Origin: Paenibacillus bovis
Lineage (GTDB): Bacteria; Bacillota; Bacilli; Paenibacillales; Paenibacillaceae
NCBI RefSeq assembly: GCF_001421015.2
Contig: NZ_CP013023.1
Span: 1-64,000 of the forward strand
Direction of reading: 5' to 3'
Length of the DNA: 64,000 bases
Position numbers and translations under genes: made by a program. The notes beneath the pieces were generated by a model. It saw only the letters and a program-made list of their open reading frames with translations. It made no database searches and had not been told where the DNA came from. Positions 1-10,244 of the stretch are shown one piece after another. The first letter of the stretch is position 1, and every line of letters starts with the position of its first letter.

Positions 1-184
1 ATCGATTGGGTTAGTGCGGCACGAACGTAATCTTCGCTCGCCTGTACCGAGTAGTGGCATCGACCCAGGACAGCCACTGACGCAGATAAGAGCGCGACTG
101 GTCGATCAGTTGGTAAATATGCCGGGCATGGGCAGGCTCCAGCGGCCTGAGCTCCGTGTCCTCATCCAATATATATGTAAACAT
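1..184 (-). pseudogene. Partial copy of GNAT N-acetyltransferase (left arm)
   Basis: This is the first ~60 codons of the GNAT gene found intact at 12448-12996, cut by the window start. One G is missing in the GAGGTAG context near base 52 compared with the other arm, which shifts the frame. It is part of the fold-back duplicate and not an independent gene. Confidence 0.85.
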
Positions 185-233
185 GCGGGAAATTCCTCTC
201 TTTCCTGAATAAAAATATCGGCAGCATCCGCAT

Positions 234-488
234 CTAGCGTGGCCGGAGCGGAGAACGCTGTTCCAGCGCGTAGATGTCTTCTTCCAGTCCTGCATACGCT
301 CATTCACGAGAGTGCGGCAGTCCGATAAGGCCTGATTATACACATGGGGACCGGCAGATTTCAAAAAGAAATCCAGAACCGCATCAGCTGCGAGTTCACC
401 GATACGTTCCCCGTTCCATTTCAAAAAACTGTTGGATATCTGCGATCAGCAGTTCGCGGGTGTCCCGTGGTAGTTTTAAAGGTTGCAT
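234..488 (-). pseudogene. Broken duplicate of DUF2164 gene (left arm)
   Basis: This is a degraded copy of 12142-12399, three bases shorter than the intact version. The reading frame changes inside the gene, so no full-length DUF2164 protein can be read. The indels look like sequencing errors of the fold-back read. Confidence 0.85.
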
Positions 489-684
489 AAACATCCTCCT
501 ACAGGCGATTTAACTTATATGCTACCGTATTCACTGCGTTCCGTCAAAGTCATTTAGCCGCAATTATAGCGTTTGCAGGCAGGACTGGAGTCGCTCTATG
601 AAGGCGCTATCCTTGCCTAAGTTTTCAGAACCGTTATAATAGATTTATTCGCAACAGAAACTGAACGACGAAAGGTTGATAGGC

Positions 685-2376
685 GTGGAGAACCAGAATC
701 TGACTCCTTCTAATTTTATCAAGACGATTATTACCGAAGACCTGAAGTCCGGCAAGGTCAACAAAGTAGTGACCCGCTTCCCGCCGGAACCAAACGGTTA
801 TCTTCATATTGGACATGCCAAGGCCATCTGGGTCAACTTTGCACTGGCGGATGAATTCGGCGGCAAAACGCATCTGCGCTTTGACGATACGAATCCTGCC
901 AAGGAAGACGAAGAATACGTACATTCCATCGAAGAAGACGTCAATGGCTCGGCTACGAATGGGAAGGCAAATATTTTGCTTCCGACTATTTTGACTTTAT
1001 GTATGAAAAAGCAGAGCTGCTGATCAACAAAGGCCTTGCTTATGTAGACGATCAATCGGCCGACGAGATTCGTGTGTCACGTGGAACATTGACCGAGCCG
1101 GGCAAGGACAGCCCGTATCGCAACCGTACGGTGGAAGAGAACCTGGAGCTGTTCCGCCAGATGCGTGATGGCAAGTTCGCCAATGGGGAAAAAGTGCTGC
1201 GCGCCAAGATCGACATGGCATCGCCCAATATTAACTTGCGCGATCCGGTGATCTACCGTATCGCTCATCTGGAGCATCACAATACAGGCGGCAAATGGTG
1301 CATCTATCCGATGTATACTTTTGCCATCCACTCGAAGATGCGTATGAGAATATTACGCATTCCCTCTGTACAGTGGAGTTCGAGGATCAGCGTCCATTCT
1401 ATGACTGGGTAATCCGTGAATGTGAAGTGAATGCCGAGCCGCATCAATATGAATACGGCCGCCTGAATCTCGCCCAGACGCTGACCAGCAAGCGCAAGCT
1501 CAAGCTGCTCGTGGATGAGAAGATCGTCGATGGCTGGGATGATCCGCGTATGCCGACGATCTCGGGTATGCGTCGCCGCGGCTTTACGCCGGAAGCGCTG
1601 CGTTCCTTTGTATACGAGACGGGATTTCCAAAAGCCAGGGGATTGTGGATTGCAAATGCTGGACACTTTGTCCGCGAAGATCTCAAGCTGCGTGTACCGC
1701 GTACGATGGGCGTATTGCGTCCGCTCAAAGTAGTAATCACCAACTATCCGGAAGGACAGGTGGAGATGCTGGACGCAGAAAACAACCCGGAGAACGAAGA
1801 AATGGGTATCCGCCAGATTCCATTTTCCCGCGAGATCTATATCGAGCAGGATGACTTTATGGAAGAACCACCAAGCAAATACCATCGCCTGTTCCCTGGT
1901 AATGAAGTGCGCCTGAAACATGCCTACTTTATTAAATGCAACGACTTTATCAAGACGAAGAAGGCAATGTAGTCGAGATTCACTGCACTACGATCCGGAG
2001 ACCAAGAGCGGCACCGGCTTTACGGCCGCAAAGTCAAAGGAACGATTCACTGGGTAGAAGCGACACAGGCTGTACCTGCCGAATTCCGTCTGTATGAGCC
2101 GCTGATCAAAGCGGAAGAGGAAGAGCTGGTCGAAGAGACAAGCGGTGGCAATGACGATATCCGGAGAAAACATTCCTGGATTCGATCAATCCAAACTCGC
2201 TCGAAGTCGTACACGGATTTGTAGAACCAGGACTCAAAAATTCCGAAGCCTACGATCGTTTATCAATTTTTCCGTCATGGTTATTTCAGTGCTGATCCGA
2301 AATATACGATGCGGGTGATCCGGTGTTCAACCTGGTCGTATCGATGAAGAGCTCGTTCAAAATGCCAAAAGCCTGA
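685..2376 (+). pseudogene. Frameshifted duplicate of glutaminyl-tRNA synthetase (left arm)
   Basis: This is a copy of glnS at 10245-11945, nine bases shorter. Compared with the intact copy it has lost single bases near 943, 1325, 1653, 1665, 1954 and several sites between 1985 and 2320, and gained a T near 2262. The protein is therefore split over several frames. An essential gene with this damage profile beside an intact inverted copy is best explained as uncorrected read error. Confidence 0.9.
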
Positions 2377-2627
2377 TTCAAGCAGAGCCTTTTATACTTT
2401 TATAAATGAATAAAGTAACACCAACACAAAAAGCCGGACTGTGCAGACAGTTCCGGCTTTTTTTGCTTTGGTTCGAGTATCTATAAGAAATATGAAGACG
2501 ATCCATTCTATTTATACCAATAAATTCGATTCATCTGGTGGAAGATACAAGTTTGCGATTATTGAAGAATTATAGAAATAGTTAATGAAAACAAATGTCT
2601 GCACACTAATTATCGGACTGGCTCGTA

Positions 2628-3824
2628 TTAATCTTCATCCGGCAGTTCATATCCGGTACGCCGCACATTCAGCCACATCAGGATAAATCCTACCGCTCCG
2701 CTAAATGACAGCAGCATGCCTACCAGATACATCTGTTCGGAACCGAAATTCTGGAACAGCCATCCGCCGAGAAAGCCGGCAATTACTCCAGCCAGTCCAC
2801 TCCAGGTCATCGTATAAATTGCCTGTCCGGAGCTGCGGAACCGGTTGGGTACAAACATCATCGTTAGCTGGGTACCAACATAGAAGTAACCGCCAAAGGT
2901 CACAGCATGCAGTAGCTGGATAAACACGACCTGCATCGGACTGACCGCTTCGGCCATCAGCAGCCAGCGTACAGTGAACAAAATACTCACAATCGCCAGC
3001 CAGCCCAGCATAAAAGAAATCCGCCGTTTCAAAAATCGGTCAAACAGCAAAAATAAGACCGCCTCAAAAATTGAAGAAGCGAATACCGCCCAGCCGACCA
3101 TACCTTTGCTGCCGCCCAGTTTCAATTACATACAGCGAGAGAAATGTACTGTTCATCATATTGGGAATAGAGACGAGTACTCCGAGTACGATAAAGCCCA
3201 CAAAATAGCCGTTACCGCTAAACTGCCGCAACGCGCTCCAGCTCAGTGAAGCCGCTCCACCGGGCGAACGGGTCTGCGCAGGCATGATCAGCATCAGACC
3301 GATAGCGACCAGGAGCAGCACGGTAAATACAATGCCGATTTTGGAGACGCCCAGATGATCGATCACCGGACCGGCAGCCACTGCAGTAAATGCCCAGCCG
3401 AGCGAGCCGTATAGCCGGAAGCCACCGAACTTATGCGGAGTACCGTCGATATAATTCAGAATCAGCGTACTGGTCTGTCCAAACATCGGTGTCTGGAAAA
3501 AGAAAAAACAGGCCATAACGATATAAATCAGCGTGTAATTATGTACATGAAATACCATCTGTACCAGCAGCAGCGTACCGGTCATCATAATCAGCAGAAT
3601 CAATCGTGTATTCTGCAGCCGGTCACTGTAATATCCCAGAATGGATTGGCGAACAGCGAAATAAAAGGCCCAATCGCCATCAGCGCACCAATCTGGCTCT
3701 GACTCATACCGATATCCTGTAGATACAGCTGGAAAAAGCTTGTAAAAATAACCATCGTTCCATATATGAAAAAAGTATACCAACGAAGGGAGTAGAATGC
3801 AGGCGAAGACGAATGTGAACGCAT
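2628..3824 (-). pseudogene. Frameshifted duplicate of MFS transporter (left arm)
   Basis: This is a copy of 8798-9994 with the same overall length but one inserted T near 3122 and one lost C near 3637. These move the middle of the gene out of frame with both ends. It is part of the fold-back duplicate. Confidence 0.88.
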
Positions 3825-4116
3825 GGCGGGCCAATCCTTTCCGAGAACTTTTAGTTCACTGTATCATTTGTTGAAAGGGGATACAAACCATTTTGGAGGA
3901 ATTGCGGCTAACGATGGATTCGTGATTACTCTGCGTTCACCTTTTTGCAATCATCCGCCTGTGATCAGCGGGATATCCCGGATATTCACCGGGCAAAAGC
4001 GATCATGCAGTATACTGTTAGGAGGAAGATAGAGAATCAGAAAACCGTTCCATATGGAGCTAATCCAACCGTTAACCGAATAGCCTATCCAAAGCCTAAT
4101 TCAAAGGAGTACAAGC

Positions 4117-4785
4117 ATGAAGCGAAAAGAAAGGAAGTATAGCGATACTGCCGGCATTATTCTGGCTGGTGGACAATCGCGACGTATGGGCACGGACAAA
4201 GCCCTGCTGAAATCGGGAACAGCTATGTGATCCAGCGCGTAGTGTCCGGCACTGGAGCCATGCGTATCACAGCTTGGTCTGGCAGCACCTGCAGATCGCA
4301 ATTATGACTTTTTGCAGCTGCCAATTGCCGAAGATTCATTTCCGGGTCAGGGACCTTTGTCGGGACTGTATGCAGGTATGAACAGTCTGGATGCGCAGTG
4401 GTATGTGCTCAGTGCCTGCGATTTGCCTTTTGCCAGTACACGGCTGCTGGAGATCATGCTGGAGCATGTTCATTCGGTAGCTGGAGAAGATGTGCCGGTA
4501 CAGATCGTTCTGCCTACTTACGAAGGACGCCACCATCCGCTGTATGCCGTATACCATCGCAGTGTGTATGCCTCGCTGGAGACTGCGCTTCACAGCAAAC
4601 AGCTCAGGGTGATGGACTGGCTGCAACAGCATCAGGTTGCCGAACTGTCGCTGGAGCAATTGCTTGCACAGCGCAGCGAATCGAATGGGGATGATCTGTC
4701 TCCCTGGTGCCTGCACAATATGAATGATCCTGCATCCTATCAGCTCGCTCTGCAGCAGATGGATAGCGATAGGGAGCTTTATTAA
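4117..4785 (+). pseudogene. Frameshifted duplicate of mobA (left arm)
   Basis: This is a copy of 7837-8505 of equal length. One A is lost near 4210 and one C is gained near 4246, so about a dozen codons behind the GTP-binding loop are out of frame. It is part of the fold-back duplicate. Confidence 0.88.
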
Positions 4786-5063
4786 GCAGTAAGGATACAC
4801 AGACAGATACAGCAGCCCGGTATAAACAGAAGGAGCGGATCAGCCGGTAAACATGGCTATTTTATGAACGTATGGCGATTCGCCCCCTATTTATACCAAA
4901 TTCGGGTACAATAAAAATAAGAAATACAGTATCCAATTCTTCCAGAATCCGATATATAAATGTAGACAGATAACGCTGACAAGTCGTTCATTACCGTTAT
5001 TGGTAGCTATGTTGCAAGCGCTGACATATGATAAGTGAATAATATCACAAGGAGTGTATTCTC

Positions 5064-5732
5064 ATGACAGTAAAGATGGAAACATGCATGAAGACAGATT
5101 GGTTGTACAGCCGGGTCATGACCTACCGTTTGCTGAGCGAAATGCTGCAGCGGCGTCCTACGCTATCCAAGCTGATTGAATGGCGCAAGGAAGCGGACGC
5201 ATCCGGATTCTATCCGGACAGAGCAATCCGCTGATTAGCATGCTTGAGAATATACCCCTGACCAATATTATTCAATATGCCTATGATGAGTGTGTGCAGT
5301 ATGACCAGCTGTTCACCGAACCAGCGGCTGCCGCATCATCCGCGCGCATCGGAATATCTGCTCAGTGCGCAGGAGCGCTGGAGCTATGAAGCTACGCTGA
5401 ATTCTATTTATGCACGGGCAGGTATTGCTTTTAAAAAGATGGATCAGGAAACGGATGATCATATCGGCATTGAACTGGAATTTATGTCATTGCTGGCAGA
5501 GCGCATGGCCGAGAACGAAAGCAATAGACTGGAGCTGCATGCGGCAATCAAGGCACAGGCGGATTTCCTGGAAAACTATATGCTGCCATGGGTACCGGCA
5601 TTCTGCCGCGAATTGGATGCCGCAGCCGATCATACGCTGTATCAGACCTGGGCGGAGACCGTATCTGCTTATCTGAATGAAGATCTGCATAATCTGCGTG
5701 TGTACGCCGCCGAGCAGCAGCTATTCCGCTAA
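5064..5732 (+). pseudogene. Frameshifted duplicate of torD-like chaperone gene (left arm)
   Basis: This is a copy of 6890-7558 of equal length. One C is lost near 5193 and one C is gained near 5321, leaving a ~40-codon segment in the wrong frame. It is part of the fold-back duplicate. Confidence 0.88.
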
Positions 5733-5935
5733 TCGCTGCGATACCGATCGGACAGCCGATTCTTCTCTTTTTATTCCTAAAGCAGCCGAATGATGCAGTG
5801 CAAGACGGATAGACGTTTATGAGATGATCTATTATCTATTCTCTGTTATCTGAATATGTATATTTGCCAAATTCATCTTTAAAAAGGCGTCAAACCGAAA
5901 GTACTGTCCAATGATAACTAAAGGGGGAATACGCC

Positions 5936-6130
5936 TGCATACGTATCGATGCTTGAAGTCCAAAATTGCGTCAGTCACTCGAGCAGTCAGGGAATTTCCA
6001 TCGCTGGACTGGGCCCGGCAGTATGCACTTCGGGAGCTGTTCCTGATGAGATCAACTTTGTTATCCGTGATGATGATACCGTGAGATTTTTATGGATGTA
6101 CGATTTGGTTCACATACAAATGTCCCCTGA
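5936..6130 (+). pseudogene. Duplicate of small conserved gene near the apex (left arm)
   Basis: This copy of 6487-6686 has lost a T in its start region and several internal bases. It keeps the base pattern GGGAATTTCC near 5992, where the other arm reads GGGATTTCC. Using the left-arm version there restores one continuous frame through the gene, so this arm is locally the more accurate of the two. Confidence 0.75.
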
Positions 6131-6290
6131 GCCTCAGGCTTCAGGGGTTTTTGTATCTGTGTGCCAATTCGTTGTACATCATCCAGATCAATCATGCCGG
6201 CTGCAGGCTGCAACGCACAGGGCACTGCCGCAGGAGGAACCAAGACGCAGCATATCGACAAAAGAGCCGCCGCGGCTGGCTGCAGTCACC

Positions 6291-6327
6291 ATCCGGCAGC
6301 CATGGCATCACGCTCCCGAGTGCCACT
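6291..6327. other. Apex spacer of the inverted duplication
   Basis: These 37 bases have no counterpart on the other side and separate the two arms. They are flanked directly by a 13-base perfect inverted pair (6278-6290 and 6328-6340). On the + strand the spacer reads in frame into the partial gene ending at 6483, so it is probably genuine genomic sequence at the point where the read folded back. Confidence 0.7.
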
Positions 6328-6483
6328 GGTGACTGCAGCCAGCCGCGGCGGCTCTTTTGTCGATATGCTGCGTCTTGGTTCCTCCTGCGCAGTGCCTGTG
6401 CGTTGCAGCCTGCAGCCGGCATGATTGATCTGGATGATGTACAACGAATTGGCACACAGATACAAATAACCCCTGAAGCCTGA
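6291..6483 (+). CDS. 3' end of an unidentified gene truncated at the apex (contains sequence errors)
   Basis: Neither arm gives an unbroken frame. Taking the left arm's GCGGCAGT and the right arm's GCCTGTG around 6390-6402 gives one continuous frame from the spacer to a TGA at 6481-6483, ending in AGMIDLDDVQRIGTQIQ plus a few residues. It converges on the small gene at 6487-6686, and the two share a terminator hairpin. Only about 65 C-terminal residues are visible, with no recognised domain. The rest of the gene would lie beyond the fold-back point and is missing here. The reading frame is a reconstruction, not directly shown by one sequence. Confidence 0.45.
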
Positions 6484-6493
6484 GGCTCAGGGG
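6470..6493 (-). terminator. Hairpin terminator between two convergent genes
   Basis: Arms CCCCTGA and TCAGGGG enclose an inner AGCCTGAGGCT stem. On the minus strand it is followed by GGTTATTTGT. It overlaps the stop codon of the small gene at 6487. Confidence 0.6.
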
Positions 6494-6686
6494 ACATTTG
6501 TATGTGAACCAAATCGTACATCCATAAAAATCTCACCGGTATCATCATCACGGATAACAAAGTTGATCTCATCAGGAACCAGCTCCCGAAGTGCATACTG
6601 CCGGGCCCAGTCCAGCGATGGAAATCCCTGACCTGCTCGAGTGACTTGACGACAATTTTGGACTTCAAGCATCGATACGTATGCAA
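6487..6686 (-). CDS. Small conserved hypothetical protein, ~66 aa, one apparent frameshift
   Basis: The gene has a TTG start at 6686 preceded by AAGGGG at 9-base spacing. The first ~22 codons (HTYRCLKSKIVVKSLEQV) and the last ~44 (SLDWARQYALREL through SHTNVP) lie in different frames in this arm. Adding the A present in the left-arm copy near 6629 joins them into a single protein reading EQVREFPSLDW across the joint. The break is therefore probably a sequencing error close to the low-quality apex. No domain is recognised. The C-terminal half is rich in charged residues (PDEINFVIRDDDTGE) and has no signal peptide or membrane segment. Confidence 0.6.
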
Positions 6687-6889
6687 GGCGGTATTCCCCT
6701 TTAGTTATCATTGGACAGTACTTATCGGTTTGACGCCTTTTTAAGATGAATTTGGCAAATATACATATTCAGATAACAGAGAATAGATAATAGATCATCT
6801 CATAAACGTCTATCCGTCTTGCACTGCATCATTCGGCTGCTTTAGGAATAAAAAGAGAAGAATCGGCTGTCCGATCGGTATCGCAGCGA

Positions 6890-7558
6890 TTAGCGGAATA
6901 GCTGCTGCTCGGCGGCGTACACACGCAGATTATGCAGATCTTCATTCAGATAAGCAGATACGGTCTCCGCCCAGGTCTGATACAGCGTATGATCGGCTGC
7001 GGCATCCAATTCGCGGCAGAATGCCGGTACCCATGGCAGCATATAGTTTTCCAGGAAATCCGCCTGTGCCTTGATTGCCGCATGCAGCTCCAGTCTATTG
7101 CTTTCGTTCTCGGCCATGCGCTCTGCCAGCAATGACATAAATTCCAGTTCAATGCCGATATGATCATCCGTTTCCTGATCCATCTTTTTAAAAGCAATAC
7201 CTGCCCGTGCATAAATAGAATTCAGCGTAGCTTCATAGCTCCAGCGCTCCTGCGCACTGAGCAGATATTCCGATGCGCGCGGATGATGCGGCAGCCGCTG
7301 TTCGGTGAACAGCTGGTCATACTGCACACACTCATCATAGGCATATTGAATAATATTGGTCAGGGGTATATTCTCAAGCATGCTAATCAGCGGATTGCTC
7401 TGTCCGGATAGAATCCGGATGCGTCCGGCTTCCTTGCGCCATTCAATCAGCTTGGATAGCGTAGGACGCCGCTGCAGCATTTCGCTCAGCAAACGGTAGG
7501 TCATGACCCGGCTGTACAACCAATCTGTCTTCATGCATGTTTCCATCTTTACTGTCAT
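6890..7558 (-). CDS. TorD/DmsD-family molybdoenzyme maturation chaperone
   Basis: This 222-aa all-alpha protein has features of the TorD/NarJ chaperone family: a DDHIGIELEFMSLL-type segment in the middle and FLENYMLPWVPAFCREL towards the C-terminus. Family members bind the twin-arginine leader of a molybdopterin oxidoreductase (formate dehydrogenase, DMSO or nitrate reductase) and hold the enzyme until its cofactor is inserted. The neighbouring mobA, on the same strand 278 bases upstream, supports a role in molybdoenzyme assembly. The cognate enzyme is not in this window and may lie beyond the truncated apex. It starts at ATG 7558 behind AAGGAG. The exact partner cannot be told from sequence. 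Confidence 0.75.
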   Translation of the reverse strand: MTVKMETCMKTDWLYSRVMTYRLLSEMLQRRPTLSKLIEWRKEAGRIRILSGQSNPLISMLENIPLTNIIQYAYDECVQYDQLFTEQRLPHHPRASEYLLSAQERWSYEATLNSIYARAGIAFKKMDQETDDHIGIELEFMSLLAERMAENESNRLELHAAIKAQADFLENYMLPWVPAFCRELDAAADHTLYQTWAETVSAYLNEDLHNLRVYAAEQQLFR

Positions 7559-7836
7559 GAGAATACACTCCTTGTGATATTATTCACTTATCATATGTCA
7601 GCGCTTGCAACATAGCTACCAATAACGGTAATGAACGACTTGTCAGCGTTATCTGTCTACATTTATATATCGGATTCTGGAAGAATTGGATACTGTATTT
7701 CTTATTTTTATTGTACCCGAATTTGGTATAAATAGGGGGCGAATCGCCATACGTTCATAAAATAGCCATGTTTACCGGCTGATCCGCTCCTTCTGTTTAT
7801 ACCGGGCTGCTGTATCTGTCTGTGTATCCTTACTGC

Positions 7837-8505
7837 TTAATAAAGCTCCCTATCGCTATCCATCTGCTGCAGAGCGAGCTGATAGGATGCAGGATCATTC
7901 ATATTGTGCAGGCACCAGGGAGACAGATCATCCCCATTCGATTCGCTGCGCTGTGCAAGCAATTGCTCCAGCGACAGTTCGGCAACCTGATGCTGTTGCA
8001 GCCAGTCCATCACCCTGAGCTGTTTGCTGTGAAGCGCAGTCTCCAGCGAGGCATACACACTGCGATGGTATACGGCATACAGCGGATGGTGGCGTCCTTC
8101 GTAAGTAGGCAGAACGATCTGTACCGGCACATCTTCTCCAGCTACCGAATGAACATGCTCCAGCATGATCTCCAGCAGCCGTGTACTGGCAAAAGGCAAA
8201 TCGCAGGCACTGAGCACATACCACTGCGCATCCAGACTGTTCATACCTGCATACAGTCCCGACAAAGGTCCCTGACCCGGAAATGAATCTTCGGCAATTG
8301 GCAGCTGCAAAAAGTCATAATTGCGATCTGCAGGTGCTGCCAGACCAAGCTGTGATACGCATGGCTCCAGTGCCGACACTACGCGCTGGATCACATAGCT
8401 GTTCCCGATTTTCAGCAGGGCTTTGTCCGTGCCCATACGTCGCGATTGTCCACCAGCCAGAATAATGCCGGCAGTATCGCTATACTTCCTTTCTTTTCGC
8501 TTCAT
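7837..8505 (-). CDS. mobA: Molybdenum cofactor guanylyltransferase MobA
   Basis: This 222-aa cytoplasmic nucleotidyltransferase carries the MobA signature LAGGQSRRMGTDKALL near residues 16-31. This glycine- and arginine-rich loop plus lysine binds GTP. The acidic ACDLPF motif follows in the middle and binds Mg2+ in the family. MobA transfers GMP from GTP to Mo-molybdopterin, making the guanine dinucleotide cofactor used by DMSO-reductase-family enzymes. The length is normal. The start is ATG 8505 behind AAGGAG. It sits upstream of the TorD-like chaperone on the same strand and diverges from the MFS gene at 8798, with ~290 bases of promoter region between them. Confidence 0.88.
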   Translation of the reverse strand: MKRKERKYSDTAGIILAGGQSRRMGTDKALLKIGNSYVIQRVVSALEPCVSQLGLAAPADRNYDFLQLPIAEDSFPGQGPLSGLYAGMNSLDAQWYVLSACDLPFASTRLLEIMLEHVHSVAGEDVPVQIVLPTYEGRHHPLYAVYHRSVYASLETALHSKQLRVMDWLQQHQVAELSLEQLLAQRSESNGDDLSPWCLHNMNDPASYQLALQQMDSDRELY

Positions 8506-8797
8506 GCTTGTACTCCTTTGAATTAGGCTTTTGGATAGGCTATTCGGTTAACGGTTGGATTAGCTCCATATGGAACGGTTTTCTGATTCTCTATCTTCCT
8601 CCTAACAGTATACTGCATGATCGCTTTTGCCCGGTGAATATCCGGGATATCCGCTGATCACAGGCGGATGATTGCAAAAAGGTGAACGCAGAGTAATCAC
8701 GAATCCATCGTTAGCCGCAATTCCTCCAAAATGGTTTGTATCCCCTTTCAACAAATGATACAGTGAACTAAAAGTTCTCGGAAAGGATTGGCCCGCC

Positions 8798-9994
8798 ATG
8801 CGTTCACATTCGTCTTCGCCTGCATTCTACTCCCTTCGTTGGTATACTTTTTTCATATATGGAACGATGGTTATTTTTACAAGCTTTTTCCAGCTGTATC
8901 TACAGGATATCGGTATGAGTCAGAGCCAGATTGGTGCGCTGATGGCGATTGGGCCTTTTATTTCGCTGTTCGCCAATCCATTCTGGGGATATTACAGTGA
9001 CCGGCTGCAGAATACACGATTGATTCTGCTGATTATGATGACCGGTACGCTGCTGCTGGTACAGATGGTATTTCATGTACATAATTACACGCTGATTTAT
9101 ATCGTTATGGCCTGTTTTTTCTTTTTCCAGACACCGATGTTTGGACAGACCAGTACGCTGATTCTGAATTATATCGACGGTACTCCGCATAAGTTCGGTG
9201 GCTTCCGGCTATACGGCTCGCTCGGCTGGGCATTTACTGCAGTGGCTGCCGGTCCGGTGATCGATCATCTGGGCGTCTCCAAAATCGGCATTGTATTTAC
9301 CGTGCTGCTCCTGGTCGCTATCGGTCTGATGCTGATCATGCCTGCGCAGACCCGTTCGCCCGGTGGAGCGGCTTCACTGAGCTGGAGCGCGTTGCGGCAG
9401 TTTAGCGGTAACGGCTATTTTGTGGGCTTTATCGTACTCGGAGTACTCGTCTCTATTCCCAATATGATGAACAGTACATTTCTCTCGCTGTATGTAATTG
9501 AACTGGGCGGCAGCAAAGGTATGGTCGGCTGGGCGGTATTCGCTTCTTCAATTTTTGAGGCGGTCTTATTTTTGCTGTTTGACCGATTTTTGAAACGGCG
9601 GATTTCTTTTATGCTGGGCTGGCTGGCGATTGTGAGTATTTTGTTCACTGTACGCTGGCTGCTGATGGCCGAAGCGGTCAGTCCGATGCAGGTCGTGTTT
9701 ATCCAGCTACTGCATGCTGTGACCTTTGGCGGTTACTTCTATGTTGGTACCCAGCTAACGATGATGTTTGTACCCAACCGGTTCCGCAGCTCCGGACAGG
9801 CAATTTATACGATGACCTGGAGTGGACTGGCTGGAGTAATTGCCGGCTTTCTCGGCGGATGGCTGTTCCAGAATTTCGGTTCCGAACAGATGTATCTGGT
9901 AGGCATGCTGCTGTCATTTAGCGGAGCGGTAGGATTTATCCTGATGTGGCTGAATGTGCGGCGTACCGGATATGAACTGCCGGATGAAGATTAA
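8798..9994 (+). CDS. MFS transporter, nucleoside/phenylpropionate symporter-like (PPP/LacY clade)
   Basis: This 398-aa integral membrane protein has about 12 hydrophobic segments. The N-terminal half resembles the 3-phenylpropionate permease/YwbF-like branch: an early FFQLYLQDIGMSQSQIGALMAIGP helix pair, then GYYSDRLQNTR as the loop 2-3 MFS signature. A second, RFKGGF-like turn (HKFGGFRLYGSLGW) opens the fifth helix. Substrate cannot be deduced. The start ATG 8798 is preceded by GGAAAGGA. It diverges from mobA, and a bidirectional hairpin at 10158-10193 separates it from the convergent glnS. Confidence 0.8.
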   Translation: MRSHSSSPAFYSLRWYTFFIYGTMVIFTSFFQLYLQDIGMSQSQIGALMAIGPFISLFANPFWGYYSDRLQNTRLILLIMMTGTLLLVQMVFHVHNYTLIYIVMACFFFFQTPMFGQTSTLILNYIDGTPHKFGGFRLYGSLGWAFTAVAAGPVIDHLGVSKIGIVFTVLLLVAIGLMLIMPAQTRSPGGAASLSWSALRQFSGNGYFVGFIVLGVLVSIPNMMNSTFLSLYVIELGGSKGMVGWAVFASSIFEAVLFLLFDRFLKRRISFMLGWLAIVSILFTVRWLLMAEAVSPMQVVFIQLLHAVTFGGYFYVGTQLTMMFVPNRFRSSGQAIYTMTWSGLAGVIAGFLGGWLFQNFGSEQMYLVGMLLSFSGAVGFILMWLNVRRTGYELPDED

Positions 9995-10157
9995 TACGAG
10001 CCAGTCCGATAATTAGTGTGCAGACATTTGTTTTCATTAACTATTTCTATAATTCTTCAATAATCGCAAACTTGTATCTTCCACCAGATGAATCGAATTT
10101 ATTGGTATAAATAGAATGGATCGTCTTCATATTTCTTATAGATACTCGAACCAAAGC

Positions 10158-10193
10158 AAAAAAGCCGGAACTGTCTGCACAGTCCGGCTTTTT
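10158..10193. terminator. Bidirectional terminator between MFS gene and glnS
   Basis: AAAAAGCCGGA and TCCGGCTTTTT form an 11-bp stem, A-rich on one side and T-rich on the other. It therefore works for both convergent transcripts. Confidence 0.85.
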
Positions 10194-10244
10194 GTGTTGG
10201 TGTTACTTTATTCATTTATAAAAGTATAAAAGGCTCTGCTTGAA

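Larger units (their letters stand above)
1..6290. repeat. Left arm of a 6.3-kb inverted duplication (probable fold-back assembly artefact)
   Basis: This arm reads as the reverse complement of 6328-12632. Base 1 pairs with base 12632, and 6278-6290 pairs with 6328-6340. The arm is about 15 bases shorter than its partner, and the differences I checked are single-base insertions or deletions, mostly in short homopolymers (for example one A lost near 943, one C lost near 1325, one T gained near 3122). These break glnS, the MFS gene, mobA and the torD-like gene, all intact in the other arm. Error-type indels confined mainly to one arm point to an unpolished fold-back read, not an evolved duplication. 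Genes in this arm should not be counted as extra copies. Confidence 0.93.

Noticed and set aside
6278..6340. Hairpin telomere or replication-terminus palindrome as an explanation for the inverted repeat
   Set aside because: The one-sided homopolymer indels and a gene cut at the apex fit a fold-back read better; kept only as an alternative to be tested by read mapping.
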